Assembly: GCF_022802975.1 (NCBI RefSeq)
Contig: NZ_JAFEVZ010000014.1
Span: forward strand, 62,001 to 126,000
Direction: 5' to 3'
From: Flavobacterium pectinovorum
GTDB lineage: Bacteria; Bacteroidota; Bacteroidia; Flavobacteriales; Flavobacteriaceae
DNA: 64,000 nucleotides
This document shows, one piece after another, positions 41,990 to 49,593 of the stretch. How positions within the stretch are numbered: the first letter of the stretch is position 1; each line of letters begins with the position of its first letter. The notes beneath the pieces are model-generated. The model worked only from the letters and a program-made list of their open reading frames with translations. It was not told where the DNA came from and did not search any database. The position numbers and the translations under genes were made by a program.

Positions 41990-44173
41990 TTACTTTTTAA
42001 TTTGAAAATCAGGATGTCCAACTTGCCATAGAGCAAAGCTTAAAACATCTGCAACCTCTTCATAAGATTTTAATTTTGAGGCTCCTCCAAAATGACCTGC
42101 TTCATAATCTACTTTAAAAAGAGTTGGTTTTTTAGAAGTGTTTACTTCTAGCAATCGAGCAGCAAATTTTGCAGGTGACCAAACAATGATTCTTGGGTCA
42201 TTAAATCCGGCAGTTGTTAAGGTTGCAGGATATTTTACACCTTCTTTTAGTTGTAAATACGAGTCCATTTCGATAAGAGCTTTTGCTTCATTTTCAATCT
42301 TCATAGTTCCAAATTCAGGTGTGTTTGCCGGTCCGTTTGGAGCATTTTCTCCTCTTACTGTATTCATGCTTCCAACTCCCGGAATGGCTACTGCATATAA
42401 ATCAGGTCTTTCTGTGATGGCTCTTCCTACGAAAATTCCTCCTGCGCTTCGGCTATATATTGCGGTTTTTGTTGGGTTTGTGTACCCTTCATTAATCATA
42501 TATTCGGTACAGGCTATAACGTCTTTCCATGTATTTTGTTTTTTACTTTTTTGTCCTTCCAAATGCCATTTTTCGCCTAATTCTCCACCTCCTCTTACGT
42601 GAGCTACAGCAAGTATGCCTCCTCTTTCTACCCATAAAAGTAAACTTGGATTAAAACTTGGTGCTATTGACATTCCGTAAGCACCATAACCGTAGAATAA
42701 AACGGGTGTGTTTTTATCTTTTGGAGTTCCTTTTTTATAGATTATCGATAATGGAACTTCAACACCATCATACGATTTTACCATTAATTCCTCAATTTCA
42801 AAGTTTTCAAATTCTGGATAATCTATAATTGTAGAAAGTTGTTCTCTTGTAAAAATATTTTTTTTAACATCATATCTATAGCGTTCTCCTTTGGTTGTCC
42901 AACCCGTGGTGGTAACCCAAAGATCTGAAAATTTATTCCCTCGTGCACTTAGAGATATAGTAGCTGATTTTTTTGGGGTTTTAATTTCTTGATGTTTTTT
43001 TCCTTCAAAATCAGTAAAATGTAATTTGCTTTCTATTCCGTTTTTTGTTCTTGTATAGAAAATTCCGTCTTTGGTAATCGTAATCGGATTTAAGTTAGCT
43101 TCTTTGTCTTCTGGAATCACAAGTGTTGCTGTAGCAAGATTTGGGTTGGTAATACTTGTTTTTAAAACTTTAGATTTTGGAGCATTTAGAGTGGTATGAA
43201 GATAAATATCCTTCGCACTAAAAGCAAAACTTTTGATTTCATCTTTTCTGTCAGTCAATAATTTCCAGCTAATTTTTGTTTTATTCAAATCAGCGCCTTT
43301 GGCAATAAAAACTTTTTGGTTTGGATTTACAGAGTATGGTGAAAAGAAAAGCATATCACTATCAACATCGTATCCAACAATTGGAATTTCTTCATCGGCA
43401 ATATTAAGCTCTGGATAATTAGCTTTAGCAAAAATCAATTTGTCTGTAGCAATTTCGGTTCCTACAACGTGTAATTTTGTAATAATATTCATTTGTGCTT
43501 TAGCATCGTGAATATCGGTTGTTGGAGATTGTATGTACAAAAAGGATTTGTCGTCTTTTAACCAATTAGCATTTCCAAATCTTAGTTTGTCAATTCTTTC
43601 AGATAAAATTTTATTGTCGCTTACATTTATTAGTAGCATTTTGCTCATTTCGCCACCATTTTTAGCAACGTTTACAGCAATTAGTTTTCCACTTTTGTTA
43701 GGAGAAAAAGAGCTTATGACATAAGTATCTTTTCCTTCTCCTTTCAGCTTTTCCGGATCAAAAATTAACGATTCAACACCTTTTAGGCCGTTTCTTTTGT
43801 ACAATTTTGCAACTTGATCTTTTGGAGTCGTTTTTTGATAAAAATAGGTTCCGTTGTCCATAATTTGCAATCCGTTGATAGCTTCGGTTTGTCTGTTATC
43901 AATAGAAACTAATTCGTCAATAATTTTTTGTTTTCCCGGAATTGAATTTAGAATAGTATTGGTATAATCGGCCTGAGCCTTCATCCAGGAAAGAGTTTGT
44001 TCGTTTTTTAAATCTTCGAGATTTCGGTATCGATCTTCAATTTTTATTCCGAAATAAGTGTCGGTAACAGGAACAGATGGTGCTTTTTCTTGCTTGTTTT
44101 GTGCAAAAGAATTTCCTGTAAAAGCGATACCGATACTAAGAAAAGCTATTTTTTTGAATGTATTTGTTTTCAT
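41990..44173 (-). CDS. Secreted prolyl oligopeptidase (family S9A)
   Basis: A 727-residue serine peptidase that cuts short peptides after proline. A signal peptide (about 1-24, IAFLSIGIAFTGNSFAQ) precedes YFGIKIEDRYRNLEDLKNEQ, the typical N-terminus. A seven-bladed propeller fills about 75-430. The catalytic part has YGAYGMSIAPSF, HVRGGGELGEKWHLEG, TAIYSRSAGGIFVGRAITER (nucleophile Ser), ITTAGFNDPRI-type LTTAGFNDPRIIVWSP (Asp) and DYEAGHFGGASK (His). It lies 35 bp after three tandem mini-genes and seems to share their promoter at 44709. It should act in the periplasm or outside the cell. Confidence 0.95.
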   Translation of the reverse strand: MKTNTFKKIAFLSIGIAFTGNSFAQNKQEKAPSVPVTDTYFGIKIEDRYRNLEDLKNEQTLSWMKAQADYTNTILNSIPGKQKIIDELVSIDNRQTEAINGLQIMDNGTYFYQKTTPKDQVAKLYKRNGLKGVESLIFDPEKLKGEGKDTYVISSFSPNKSGKLIAVNVAKNGGEMSKMLLINVSDNKILSERIDKLRFGNANWLKDDKSFLYIQSPTTDIHDAKAQMNIITKLHVVGTEIATDKLIFAKANYPELNIADEEIPIVGYDVDSDMLFFSPYSVNPNQKVFIAKGADLNKTKISWKLLTDRKDEIKSFAFSAKDIYLHTTLNAPKSKVLKTSITNPNLATATLVIPEDKEANLNPITITKDGIFYTRTKNGIESKLHFTDFEGKKHQEIKTPKKSATISLSARGNKFSDLWVTTTGWTTKGERYRYDVKKNIFTREQLSTIIDYPEFENFEIEELMVKSYDGVEVPLSIIYKKGTPKDKNTPVLFYGYGAYGMSIAPSFNPSLLLWVERGGILAVAHVRGGGELGEKWHLEGQKSKKQNTWKDVIACTEYMINEGYTNPTKTAIYSRSAGGIFVGRAITERPDLYAVAIPGVGSMNTVRGENAPNGPANTPEFGTMKIENEAKALIEMDSYLQLKEGVKYPATLTTAGFNDPRIIVWSPAKFAARLLEVNTSKKPTLFKVDYEAGHFGGASKLKSYEEVADVLSFALWQVGHPDFQIKK

Positions 44174-44208
44174 AAATGACTGTTTTTTTGATTGATGATT
44201 AATTTTAA

Positions 44209-44316
44209 TTAAAAAATGACAACTGTGATGAATTTATAAAGTGCAAATCCTATGATAAATCCTACTACAAATGATTTTGCAATTTTATAAGCGTTTATTT
44301 CTTTTTTAGTTTCCAT
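44209..44316 (-). CDS. Small hydrophobic peptide, tandem paralogue 1 (35 aa)
   Basis: METKKEINAYKIAKSFVV, then GFIIGFALYKFITVVIF. A polar, lysine-bearing N-terminus is followed by one membrane-spanning stretch with a G-x-x-x-G motif. It is 60-70% identical to the neighbouring paralogue at 44354-44458 (shared KI-KSF, G-IIGFALYKFIT-V). It lies 35 bp before the peptidase gene on the same strand. It is too short for usual gene finders. No leader-type cleavage site is evident. It could be a signalling peptide, bacteriocin-like peptide or membrane modulator. Confidence 0.75.
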   Translation of the reverse strand: METKKEINAYKIAKSFVVGFIIGFALYKFITVVIF

Positions 44317-44353
44317 GCTGATTGATTTTTTTGAGATGATTGATTTGAATTAA

Positions 44354-44458
44354 TTATAGGATTACTGTAATGAATTTGTAAAGTGCAAATCCGATTATAA
44401 CTCCTATTGTGAATGATTTAACAATTTTAAAAATGTTGATTGTTTTGCTGGTTTCCAT
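44354..44458 (-). CDS. Small hydrophobic peptide, tandem paralogue 2 (34 aa)
   Basis: METSKTINIFKIVKSFTI, then GVIIGFALYKFITVIL. Clear paralogue of the 35-residue peptide at 44209-44316; conservation at the protein level together with silent and conservative changes is evidence that both are translated. It is 37 bp upstream of that gene. Both are preceded by a similar AT-rich leader containing AATCAATCATC and a run of seven A. Confidence 0.75.
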   Translation of the reverse strand: METSKTINIFKIVKSFTIGVIIGFALYKFITVIL

Positions 44459-44480
44459 GATGAATGTTTTTTTAGATTAT

Positions 44481-44552
44481 TTTGATTGATGATTTGATTG
44501 ATGATTTGATTGATGATTTGATTGATGATTTGATTGGTGATTTGATTGGTGA
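44481..44552. repeat. Six tandem 12-bp repeats (TTTGATTGATGA)
   Basis: Four identical copies of TTTGATTGATGA followed by two with a single A-to-G change, in the leader between peptide genes 3 and 2. Single copies of the same word occur before the peptidase gene (44188-44200) and the first peptide gene, so the array grew from a leader motif. Confidence 0.95.
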
Positions 44553-44556
44553 TTTT

Positions 44557-44664
44557 TTACAAGTGAATTAAAAAACTAATGAGATTAGTAGCAAGTCCAA
44601 TAGCGAAACCAATCGTTAATGGTTTTAAAATTTCGGTAGCGGTTGTGATTTTTGAAGTGTTCAT
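44557..44664 (-). CDS. Small hydrophobic peptide, tandem paralogue 3 (35 aa), first in operon
   Basis: MNTSKITTATEILKPLTI, then GFAIGLATNLISFLIHL. It has the same plan as the other two (M-x-T-S-K start, a lysine before the membrane stretch, T-I-G-x-x-I-G at the same place), but is more diverged and the only one with a proline (Pro15). It is first after the promoter at 44709 and the LytTR-type repeats at 44750-44779. Confidence 0.72.
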   Translation of the reverse strand: MNTSKITTATEILKPLTIGFAIGLATNLISFLIHL

Positions 44665-44708
44665 TTTTAAAATATTGTTTTTTAGTTATTATTTCCTTTT
44701 TGATGATT

Positions 44709-44716
44709 CAAAAGTA
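44709..44716 (-). promoter_or_regulatory. -7 promoter element of the peptide/prolyl-oligopeptidase operon
   Basis: TACTTTTG on the minus strand, an exact TAnnTTTG. The predicted start is near 44703, about 40 nt before the ATG of the first peptide. No TTG is present at the -33 position, which fits a promoter that needs an activator. Confidence 0.65.
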
Positions 44717-44749
44717 GGAACACATTAGATTAATTTTTTTTAAAAAATG

Positions 44750-44779
44750 ATGAACGGTCAATATAAGTATATGAATGGT
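44750..44779 (-). promoter_or_regulatory. Candidate LytTR binding site (two 9-bp direct repeats)
   Basis: On the minus strand ACCATTCAT (44779-44771), 12 bp, ACCGTTCAT (44758-44750). LytTR regulators bind two copies of [TA][AC][CA]GTTN[AG][TG] spaced 12-13 bp. The proximal copy fits perfectly; the distal one differs at one base (A for G). It lies about 47-76 bp before the predicted transcription start of the peptide operon, a usual activator position. Confidence 0.7.
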
Positions 44780-44865
44780 AAATGAATTACATTTTTATTA
44801 ATTTGAAGGAAGTTTCTGAGTTGAAAACATTCTTTAGGAAAGTATTTAAAATTGATTTACTTTCT

Positions 44866-44873
44866 TATTTTTG
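44866..44873 (+). promoter_or_regulatory. -7 promoter element of pcm
   Basis: TATTTTTG, an exact TAnnTTTG, 22 bp before the TTG start codon at 44895. No TTG at -33. Confidence 0.6.
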
Positions 44874-44894
44874 CGAAAATAAAACCTACCCATT

Positions 44895-45536
44895 TTGAAA
44901 GATACTGCCAAACATCAAGGACTTCGCAATCAATTAGTAAGCACTTTAGAACAAAAAGGGATTACTGACAGAGCAGTTTTAGAAGTGATAAAAAAGATCC
45001 CAAGACACCTTTTTTTAAATTCAAGTTTTGAAGATTACGCTTATCAGGATAAGGCTTTTCCTATAGGAGCGGGGCAAACTATTTCGCAGCCTTATACTGT
45101 TGCTTTTCAATCGCAGCTGCTGGAAGTAAAAAAAGATCATAAAATTCTCGAAATCGGTACAGGGTCAGGCTATCAGACTGCTGTTTTGTTTATGCTGGGG
45201 GCAAAAGTGTATAGTGTCGAAAGACAGAAAGAGCTGTTTAAAACGACTTCTAATTTATTTCCAAAATTGAATATCAGACCCAAACATCTGTCGTTTGGAG
45301 ATGGTTATAAAGGTCTTCCGAATTATGCTCCGTTTGACAGTATTATTGTTACGGCAGGAGCTCCGTTTATTCCGCAGCCTTTGATGGCACAGTTAAAAAT
45401 AGGAGGAAGACTGGTTATTCCGCTTGGAGAAGATGTTCAGATTATGACCTTATTAATTCGAAAAAACGAAACACAATTTGAAAAACATGAATTTGGAGAG
45501 TTTCGTTTTGTTCCTTTATTAGAAGATAAAAACTAA
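44895..45536 (+). CDS. pcm: Protein-L-isoaspartate O-methyltransferase, TTG start
   Basis: Pcm methylates isoaspartyl residues in aged proteins using S-adenosylmethionine. The 213 residues match the family: IPRHLFLNSSFEDYAYQDKA, AFPIGAGQTISQPYTVAFQS, then the SAM motif ILEIGTGSGYQTAVL and IIVTAGAPFIPQPLMAQLKI. There is no ATG near the beginning; an in-frame TAA lies five codons upstream (44880), and translation must begin at the TTG at 44895 (KDTAKHQGLRNQ follows), consistent with the promoter at 44866. It is divergent from the peptide operon and ends in a terminator. Confidence 0.95.
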   Translation: MKDTAKHQGLRNQLVSTLEQKGITDRAVLEVIKKIPRHLFLNSSFEDYAYQDKAFPIGAGQTISQPYTVAFQSQLLEVKKDHKILEIGTGSGYQTAVLFMLGAKVYSVERQKELFKTTSNLFPKLNIRPKHLSFGDGYKGLPNYAPFDSIIVTAGAPFIPQPLMAQLKIGGRLVIPLGEDVQIMTLLIRKNETQFEKHEFGEFRFVPLLEDKN

Positions 45537-45579
45537 AAAAATGCCCCATAAATATTAAATTTATTTTGGGGCATTTTTT
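45535..45579 (+). terminator. Terminator of pcm
   Basis: ATGCCCCA (45541-45548)/TGGGGCAT (45567-45574), flanked by A and T runs that extend the stem; overlaps the pcm stop. Confidence 0.85.
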
Positions 45580-45610
45580 ATGATTTAATTAGTTAGATAT
45601 AACTGAAATC

Positions 45611-45706
45611 AGGTCTCAGGCTGAGTCCATTCGTCTTCGCTCAGGATAAACTTAGTCGAAGTCCTTTCATGGTAAAAAGCCTTCGACTTCGCTCAGGATG
45701 ACATTT
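45611..45706. repeat. TTCGACTTCGCTCAGGATGACA-type repeat remnants
   Basis: CGTCTTCGCTCAGGATAAAC, AGTCGAAGTCC and CCTTCGACTTCGCTCAGGAT: fragments of the family that forms the outer arms at 23751-24004 (GAGCGGAGTCGAAG). They can pair partially. Confidence 0.6.
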
Positions 45707-45730
45707 CGTTTCTAAGTAGGATAAAGCTAC

Positions 45731-46963
45731 TTATTTAATTCTCCCAACCGATCCCGTAGCTGAAGGCAAAAGCTCAAAAATTGAAGTAGGAGCCAGACCG
45801 GATTCTATTCTGTGAGAAACATACAAAATGGCTACGTTTGTTTCCTGCCTGATGGTATTAATTAACTGAATCACTAAATCTACATTTTCATCGTCAAGAC
45901 CTTCAACAGGTTCGTCCAGAATTAATAAAGGCGGGTGTTTTAAAACGGCACGAACAATTAGCGCTACTCTTTGCTGTCCGATTGAAAGATCTATGAAACG
46001 TTTCTTTTTTAGATGACTCATTTCAATTACTTCCAGCCATTGTGCGACGATTTGTTTTTGCAAAGTAGTTGGCTCAATATACAATCCGATCGAGTCAAAG
46101 AAGCCTGACAGAATCATTTGTTCCAGTGTATGGCTTTTCTGAAATAAATCCATCATAGCAGTCGTATAAATGCCGATTTGCTTTTTGATTTCCCAAACGC
46201 TTTCGCCGCTTCCTTTTTTTCTTCCGAATAAAAATAAATTCTGACCGTAGCCTTTCGGGTTATCCCCCGTAATTAAGGATAAAATAGTGCTTTTACCTGA
46301 ACCGTTCGGGCCAATTAACTGCCAGAATTCGCCTTGTTTGATGGTCCATGAAATGTTGTTCAGAATTTTTCTGTCTTCATAACTTACAGAAACATTATCC
46401 ATTTTTATTAATTCACTTTCGTGAAAAGTACCCGGTTCATGAGCCTTTGGAATTGCAGCTGTATTTAAGGTTTTAAAATGGCTTTCGTTTTTTGAAATAG
46501 GGTATAAAGTAAATGAATTGTCTTTGATTTGGACTTTATTCAATACAAAATCCATTAAATCAACCGTACGATTTACAAGCTGAATAATAGATATTGTATC
46601 CGTAAGTTTCTCTAAAGAAAGAGCCAAGGCCAAACGTGAAGCCTGATCTAAATGATCGAAAGGATTATCAAAAATAATAAAATCCGGATTTTGACTGATA
46701 CAGTATTTTAAGAACTCTTTTTTGCGTTCGCCGGAAGAAAAGGTTCGCAATTGCCTGTGTGACTCAGGAGAAGCTTCAACAGATTCGTATTGATATTCTC
46801 TTTCTATAAATTTTTCAATTGAAATATCTGAAAATAAAATTCCTTTTTGGGTGTTAAAAACGGCTAATTCTTCTTTTGCTTCGCCGGAAAGCAAGGTGTC
46901 GATGAACTTTTTTTTATTTACCTGATTGGTTAAAAGAATGTCCCAATGTTGTTTTTGATGCAT
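45731..46963 (-). CDS. Two-domain ABC ATPase, ModF/PhrA-like, with degenerate first half
   Basis: A 410-residue soluble ABC ATPase like ModF. The C-terminal cassette (about 180-400) is complete: LIGPNGSGKSTILSLITGDN (Walker A), ILSGFFDSIGLYIEPTT, LSIGQQRVALIVRAVL (signature) and PLLILDEPVEGLDDEN (Walker B). The N-terminal half lacks a P-loop (its place reads QVNKKKFIDTLLSGEA), yet keeps TFSSGERKKEF and FIIFDNPFDHLD. So only one site is likely to bind ATP canonically. ModF function is unclear (once called photorepair protein PhrA); no mod transporter genes are near. It is 21 bp from the sulfurtransferase gene on the same strand. Confidence 0.88.
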   Translation of the reverse strand: MHQKQHWDILLTNQVNKKKFIDTLLSGEAKEELAVFNTQKGILFSDISIEKFIEREYQYESVEASPESHRQLRTFSSGERKKEFLKYCISQNPDFIIFDNPFDHLDQASRLALALSLEKLTDTISIIQLVNRTVDLMDFVLNKVQIKDNSFTLYPISKNESHFKTLNTAAIPKAHEPGTFHESELIKMDNVSVSYEDRKILNNISWTIKQGEFWQLIGPNGSGKSTILSLITGDNPKGYGQNLFLFGRKKGSGESVWEIKKQIGIYTTAMMDLFQKSHTLEQMILSGFFDSIGLYIEPTTLQKQIVAQWLEVIEMSHLKKKRFIDLSIGQQRVALIVRAVLKHPPLLILDEPVEGLDDENVDLVIQLINTIRQETNVAILYVSHRIESGLAPTSIFELLPSATGSVGRIK

Positions 46964-46984
46964 TATGTATTTCTTGAAAGGATA

Positions 46985-47836
46985 TTATTGTTTGGTTGCC
47001 ATTGGCAGATTATTTCGCGACCATTCGCTCCAGGAGCCCACATAAAGTTGTGGAATCGGAATCCCGGCATAATCCATAGCTAACAGTGTGTGGCAGGCTG
47101 TAACCCCTGAACCGCAATGAATGATTACATTCTCGGGTTTTACATTTCCTAAAATTTGAGTATATTTTTTAGCCAGTTTTTCGGCAGAAATATAAAAACC
47201 GTTTTCATCTAAATTTTCGCTAAACGGAACATTAACTGCACCCGGAATATGACCTGCAATTAAATCAAGTGGTTCTGTAAGGCCGTCAAACCGGTTTTTA
47301 TCTCTTACGTCAATGACTATATTTTCAGGATTGTTTCGGGCTTGATCTACTTCTTTACTATTTGCTAAAGGGAGCTGCCAGTCTGTAACAGGATATTTTT
47401 CAGCAATATCAAAACTTTCAGTTTCAGAACTTACAGGAAAACCGGTTTTTATGGCTGTCTGAAAACCGCCATTTAAAACCTGTACTTTTTCATGACCAAC
47501 TGCTTTTAGCATCCACCAAAATCTTGATGCAGCGTTCGAACCGTTTTTGTCATCATAAATAATAACATGATTTTTTGGGGTAATGCCTAGTTTAGACAGC
47601 ACTTCAGAAAATTTTTCTAATGAAGGCAAAGGGTGTCTTCCACCGTTTGCAGGGTTGCAGTCCGGAGTAGCTAAATCGCGGTTTAAATCGACATAGCGTG
47701 CATCTTTTAAATGTTCATTTTTATAATTTTGTTCGACATTGAGTCCGGCTCTGGCATCAACTAAAATAACTTCAGCTGAATTTTTTAGCTGAAGCAATTC
47801 TTCGGAACTGATTATTGGCGACCAATTTTGCGACAT
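46985..47836 (-). CDS. Sulfurtransferase (two rhodanese domains)
   Basis: A 283-residue thiosulfate or 3-mercaptopyruvate sulfurtransferase with tandem rhodanese domains. The first, inactive domain has DARAGLNVEQNYKNEHLKDA and IIYDDKNGSNAASRFWWMLK. The second has NIVIDVRDKNRFDGLTEPLD and the catalytic loop IIHCGSGVTACHTLLAM. CGSGVTA is the mercaptopyruvate-type signature (rhodaneses carry CRKGVT), so 3-mercaptopyruvate is the likelier donor. It appears to be transcribed between the DUF1398 gene and the ABC ATPase. Confidence 0.93.
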   Translation of the reverse strand: MSQNWSPIISSEELLQLKNSAEVILVDARAGLNVEQNYKNEHLKDARYVDLNRDLATPDCNPANGGRHPLPSLEKFSEVLSKLGITPKNHVIIYDDKNGSNAASRFWWMLKAVGHEKVQVLNGGFQTAIKTGFPVSSETESFDIAEKYPVTDWQLPLANSKEVDQARNNPENIVIDVRDKNRFDGLTEPLDLIAGHIPGAVNVPFSENLDENGFYISAEKLAKKYTQILGNVKPENVIIHCGSGVTACHTLLAMDYAGIPIPQLYVGSWSEWSRNNLPMATKQ

Positions 47837-47854
47837 CTGAATTTGTTCTAAAGA

Positions 47855-48244
47855 TTAACCCGGAATTTTTTCGATTACAATTTCAGCACCTGATTTGTCA
47901 AAATAGGTACAGGTCATTTCAATAATGTCAACACGCCATTTCGCGATTCCGCATTGTCCGGAATGATTGCAAAATGTAATATAATTGGTCTGACCATCCT
48001 GATGTGCTAACAGAAATTCTATAAAACGCTCTTTGTTGGCTGTATCTTCGACTTTTATTTCAGGATATTTTTCCTCTGAAATAACAGAATAATTATTGAC
48101 GCCATAATATTCAACATGCCCGTCATTTACAAAGGTATCGTAGCCTTTTACACCTAAAATGATTAAATCCTGTATATAATTTGGAAAATCTGCACCGCTT
48201 TTGACTTTGGCATGCGCTTCTTTTATTTGTTCGATTGTAAACAT
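47855..48244 (-). CDS. DUF1398 family protein
   Basis: A 129-residue protein of the DUF1398 (YbcV-like) family: FTIEQIKEAHAKVKSGADFP, YIQDLIILGVKGYDTFVNDG, HVEYYGVNNYSV, then ITFCNHSGQCGIAKWRVDII and MTCTYFDKSGAEIVIEKIPG. No enzymatic role is established. It lies 18 bp upstream of the sulfurtransferase gene on the same strand and is probably co-transcribed with it and the ABC ATPase. Confidence 0.9.
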   Translation of the reverse strand: MFTIEQIKEAHAKVKSGADFPNYIQDLIILGVKGYDTFVNDGHVEYYGVNNYSVISEEKYPEIKVEDTANKERFIEFLLAHQDGQTNYITFCNHSGQCGIAKWRVDIIEMTCTYFDKSGAEIVIEKIPG

Positions 48245-48268
48245 AAAATTTGATTTAAGGTTCTACTT

Positions 48269-48545
48269 TTATTGCTTCAAAAATACGATTAATGATTTTA
48301 TAAATAGATCAAAAGATTCGATATGTGGCAAATGTTCTGTTTTTGTAATTTCTATGAGTTTGGCATTCAGAATGGCTTTTTGTCTTTTTTTTACCTAGTT
48401 TGGCATAATTTTTCATTGTTCTTCTGATTTATTGAGAGACAAACGGTTTTTCCTAAAATAGTTCTATGTCTGGTTGATGATTAGCAGTGTTGGTCTTTCA
48501 GAATTTTTAAATTCGTATAAAACAGGCTGTGTAAATAATGTTGCT
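48269..48545 (-). pseudogene. Decayed alpha/beta hydrolase, C-terminal remnant
   Basis: Pieces of an alpha/beta hydrolase C-terminus read on the minus strand in shifting frames: KATLFTQPVLYEFKNSERPT and LLIINQT, a stop, RTILGK, then RRTMKNYAKLGKKK, then AILNAKLIEITKTEHLPHIE and SFDLFIKSLIVFLKQ with a natural stop at 48269. EHLPHIES corresponds to the catalytic-histidine region (GHLPHIE in intact relatives). At least one stop and two frameshifts separate the pieces. The N-terminal half with the nucleophile is gone; the MscS gene begins right after. Confidence 0.75.
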
Positions 48546-48546
48546 T

Positions 48547-49404
48547 TTAGGGATGAGGCTGATTTTGATCTGTTTTTATCGTAACCACTCTTTGTGGATA
48601 GGGAATGTCGATTTCAGTTTCATCAAAACGTTTTTTGATACTCTGTAATAGATCGCAGTACATAACAAAACCATCTGTGGAATTTTTTGCCCATGCCCAC
48701 GCTTTTAAAGTTACACTTGAATCTGCCAAAGCCACAACTCTTGCGATAACCAGAGGTTCTTTTTGTTTTTTACTTTCAGAAGTTCTGGTATCAACAAAAA
48801 GCGGATGTTTTGCAACTTCTTCTTTCATAATTTCTAATGCTTTTTCGACGTCAGACTCATAACCAATTCCGATTTCAATTATTTTGCAGCATTTGGTATC
48901 ATGCATATTAGTGTTTACAATAATTTGATTACTGATTACTGAATTTGGAATAATAATTCGGTTATTTTCAGCATCTTTTAAAACCACTTGTCTCAGGTTT
49001 ATATCTTCAACGGTACCAACGAAATCATTGATTGTAATTTTATCATTGATTCTAAACGGCTTAAAAATTACCAGAAAAATTCCGCTGACAATATTACTCA
49101 AAGCTTGTTGAGATGCAAGACCTGCGACTAAAGAAATAACTCCGGCTCCGGCCAAAAAGGAGTGACCTATAATTTTGAATTCGGGAATTTGAATTAAGGC
49201 AAAAGCGAATCCCAGAATATAAATTATGGTAATAATTAAATGTTTAAGAAATTTAAAACCGGTTGCATCATATTCTTTATTATTGAGTTTGCGATATAAT
49301 AAATAACGAAGGGCTTTGTCTGCAACAGCACCTAAAATAAATGTTGTTATAGCAATAATGGCAATAAAAAAAACAATTCTGAAATCTTTTGAGAAGTCGA
49401 TCAT
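48547..49404 (-). CDS. Small-conductance mechanosensitive channel, MscS family
   Basis: A 285-residue MscS-type channel that releases solutes under osmotic down-shock. Three membrane helices: about 9-29, 55-75 and the pore helix around 83-110 (AGAGVISLVAGLASQQALSN, with the Gly/Ala packing typical of TM3). The beta domain has FRINDKITINDFVGTVEDIN and RIIIPNSVISNQIIVNT. The C-terminal alpha/beta portion is complete (AWAWAKNSTDGFVMYCDLLQ). Monocistronic. Confidence 0.92.
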   Translation of the reverse strand: MIDFSKDFRIVFFIAIIAITTFILGAVADKALRYLLYRKLNNKEYDATGFKFLKHLIITIIYILGFAFALIQIPEFKIIGHSFLAGAGVISLVAGLASQQALSNIVSGIFLVIFKPFRINDKITINDFVGTVEDINLRQVVLKDAENNRIIIPNSVISNQIIVNTNMHDTKCCKIIEIGIGYESDVEKALEIMKEEVAKHPLFVDTRTSESKKQKEPLVIARVVALADSSVTLKAWAWAKNSTDGFVMYCDLLQSIKKRFDETEIDIPYPQRVVTIKTDQNQPHP

Positions 49405-49593
49405 AAGTTTTGATTCTGATGAAAAATTCTAAAGTTGAAGAGCTAATTTACGAAGTTTTGCTTTTGTGGAGGTTAATAATAACAATAGTTGTGTAAAAAA
49501 GAATTGAAAAATATTCAAGTATATAATCAAAACCGTTTATAAGGTTTTATTGCAAGCAGGATGGAACAGGACGGTGCCTCAAAAGCTTATAGT

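Noticed and set aside
42138..42602. 154-codon plus-strand ORF
   Set aside because: Antisense to the prolyl oligopeptidase catalytic domain.
44481..44552. 12-bp tandem array as a CRISPR-like or other spacer array
   Set aside because: Head-to-tail simple repeats without spacers.
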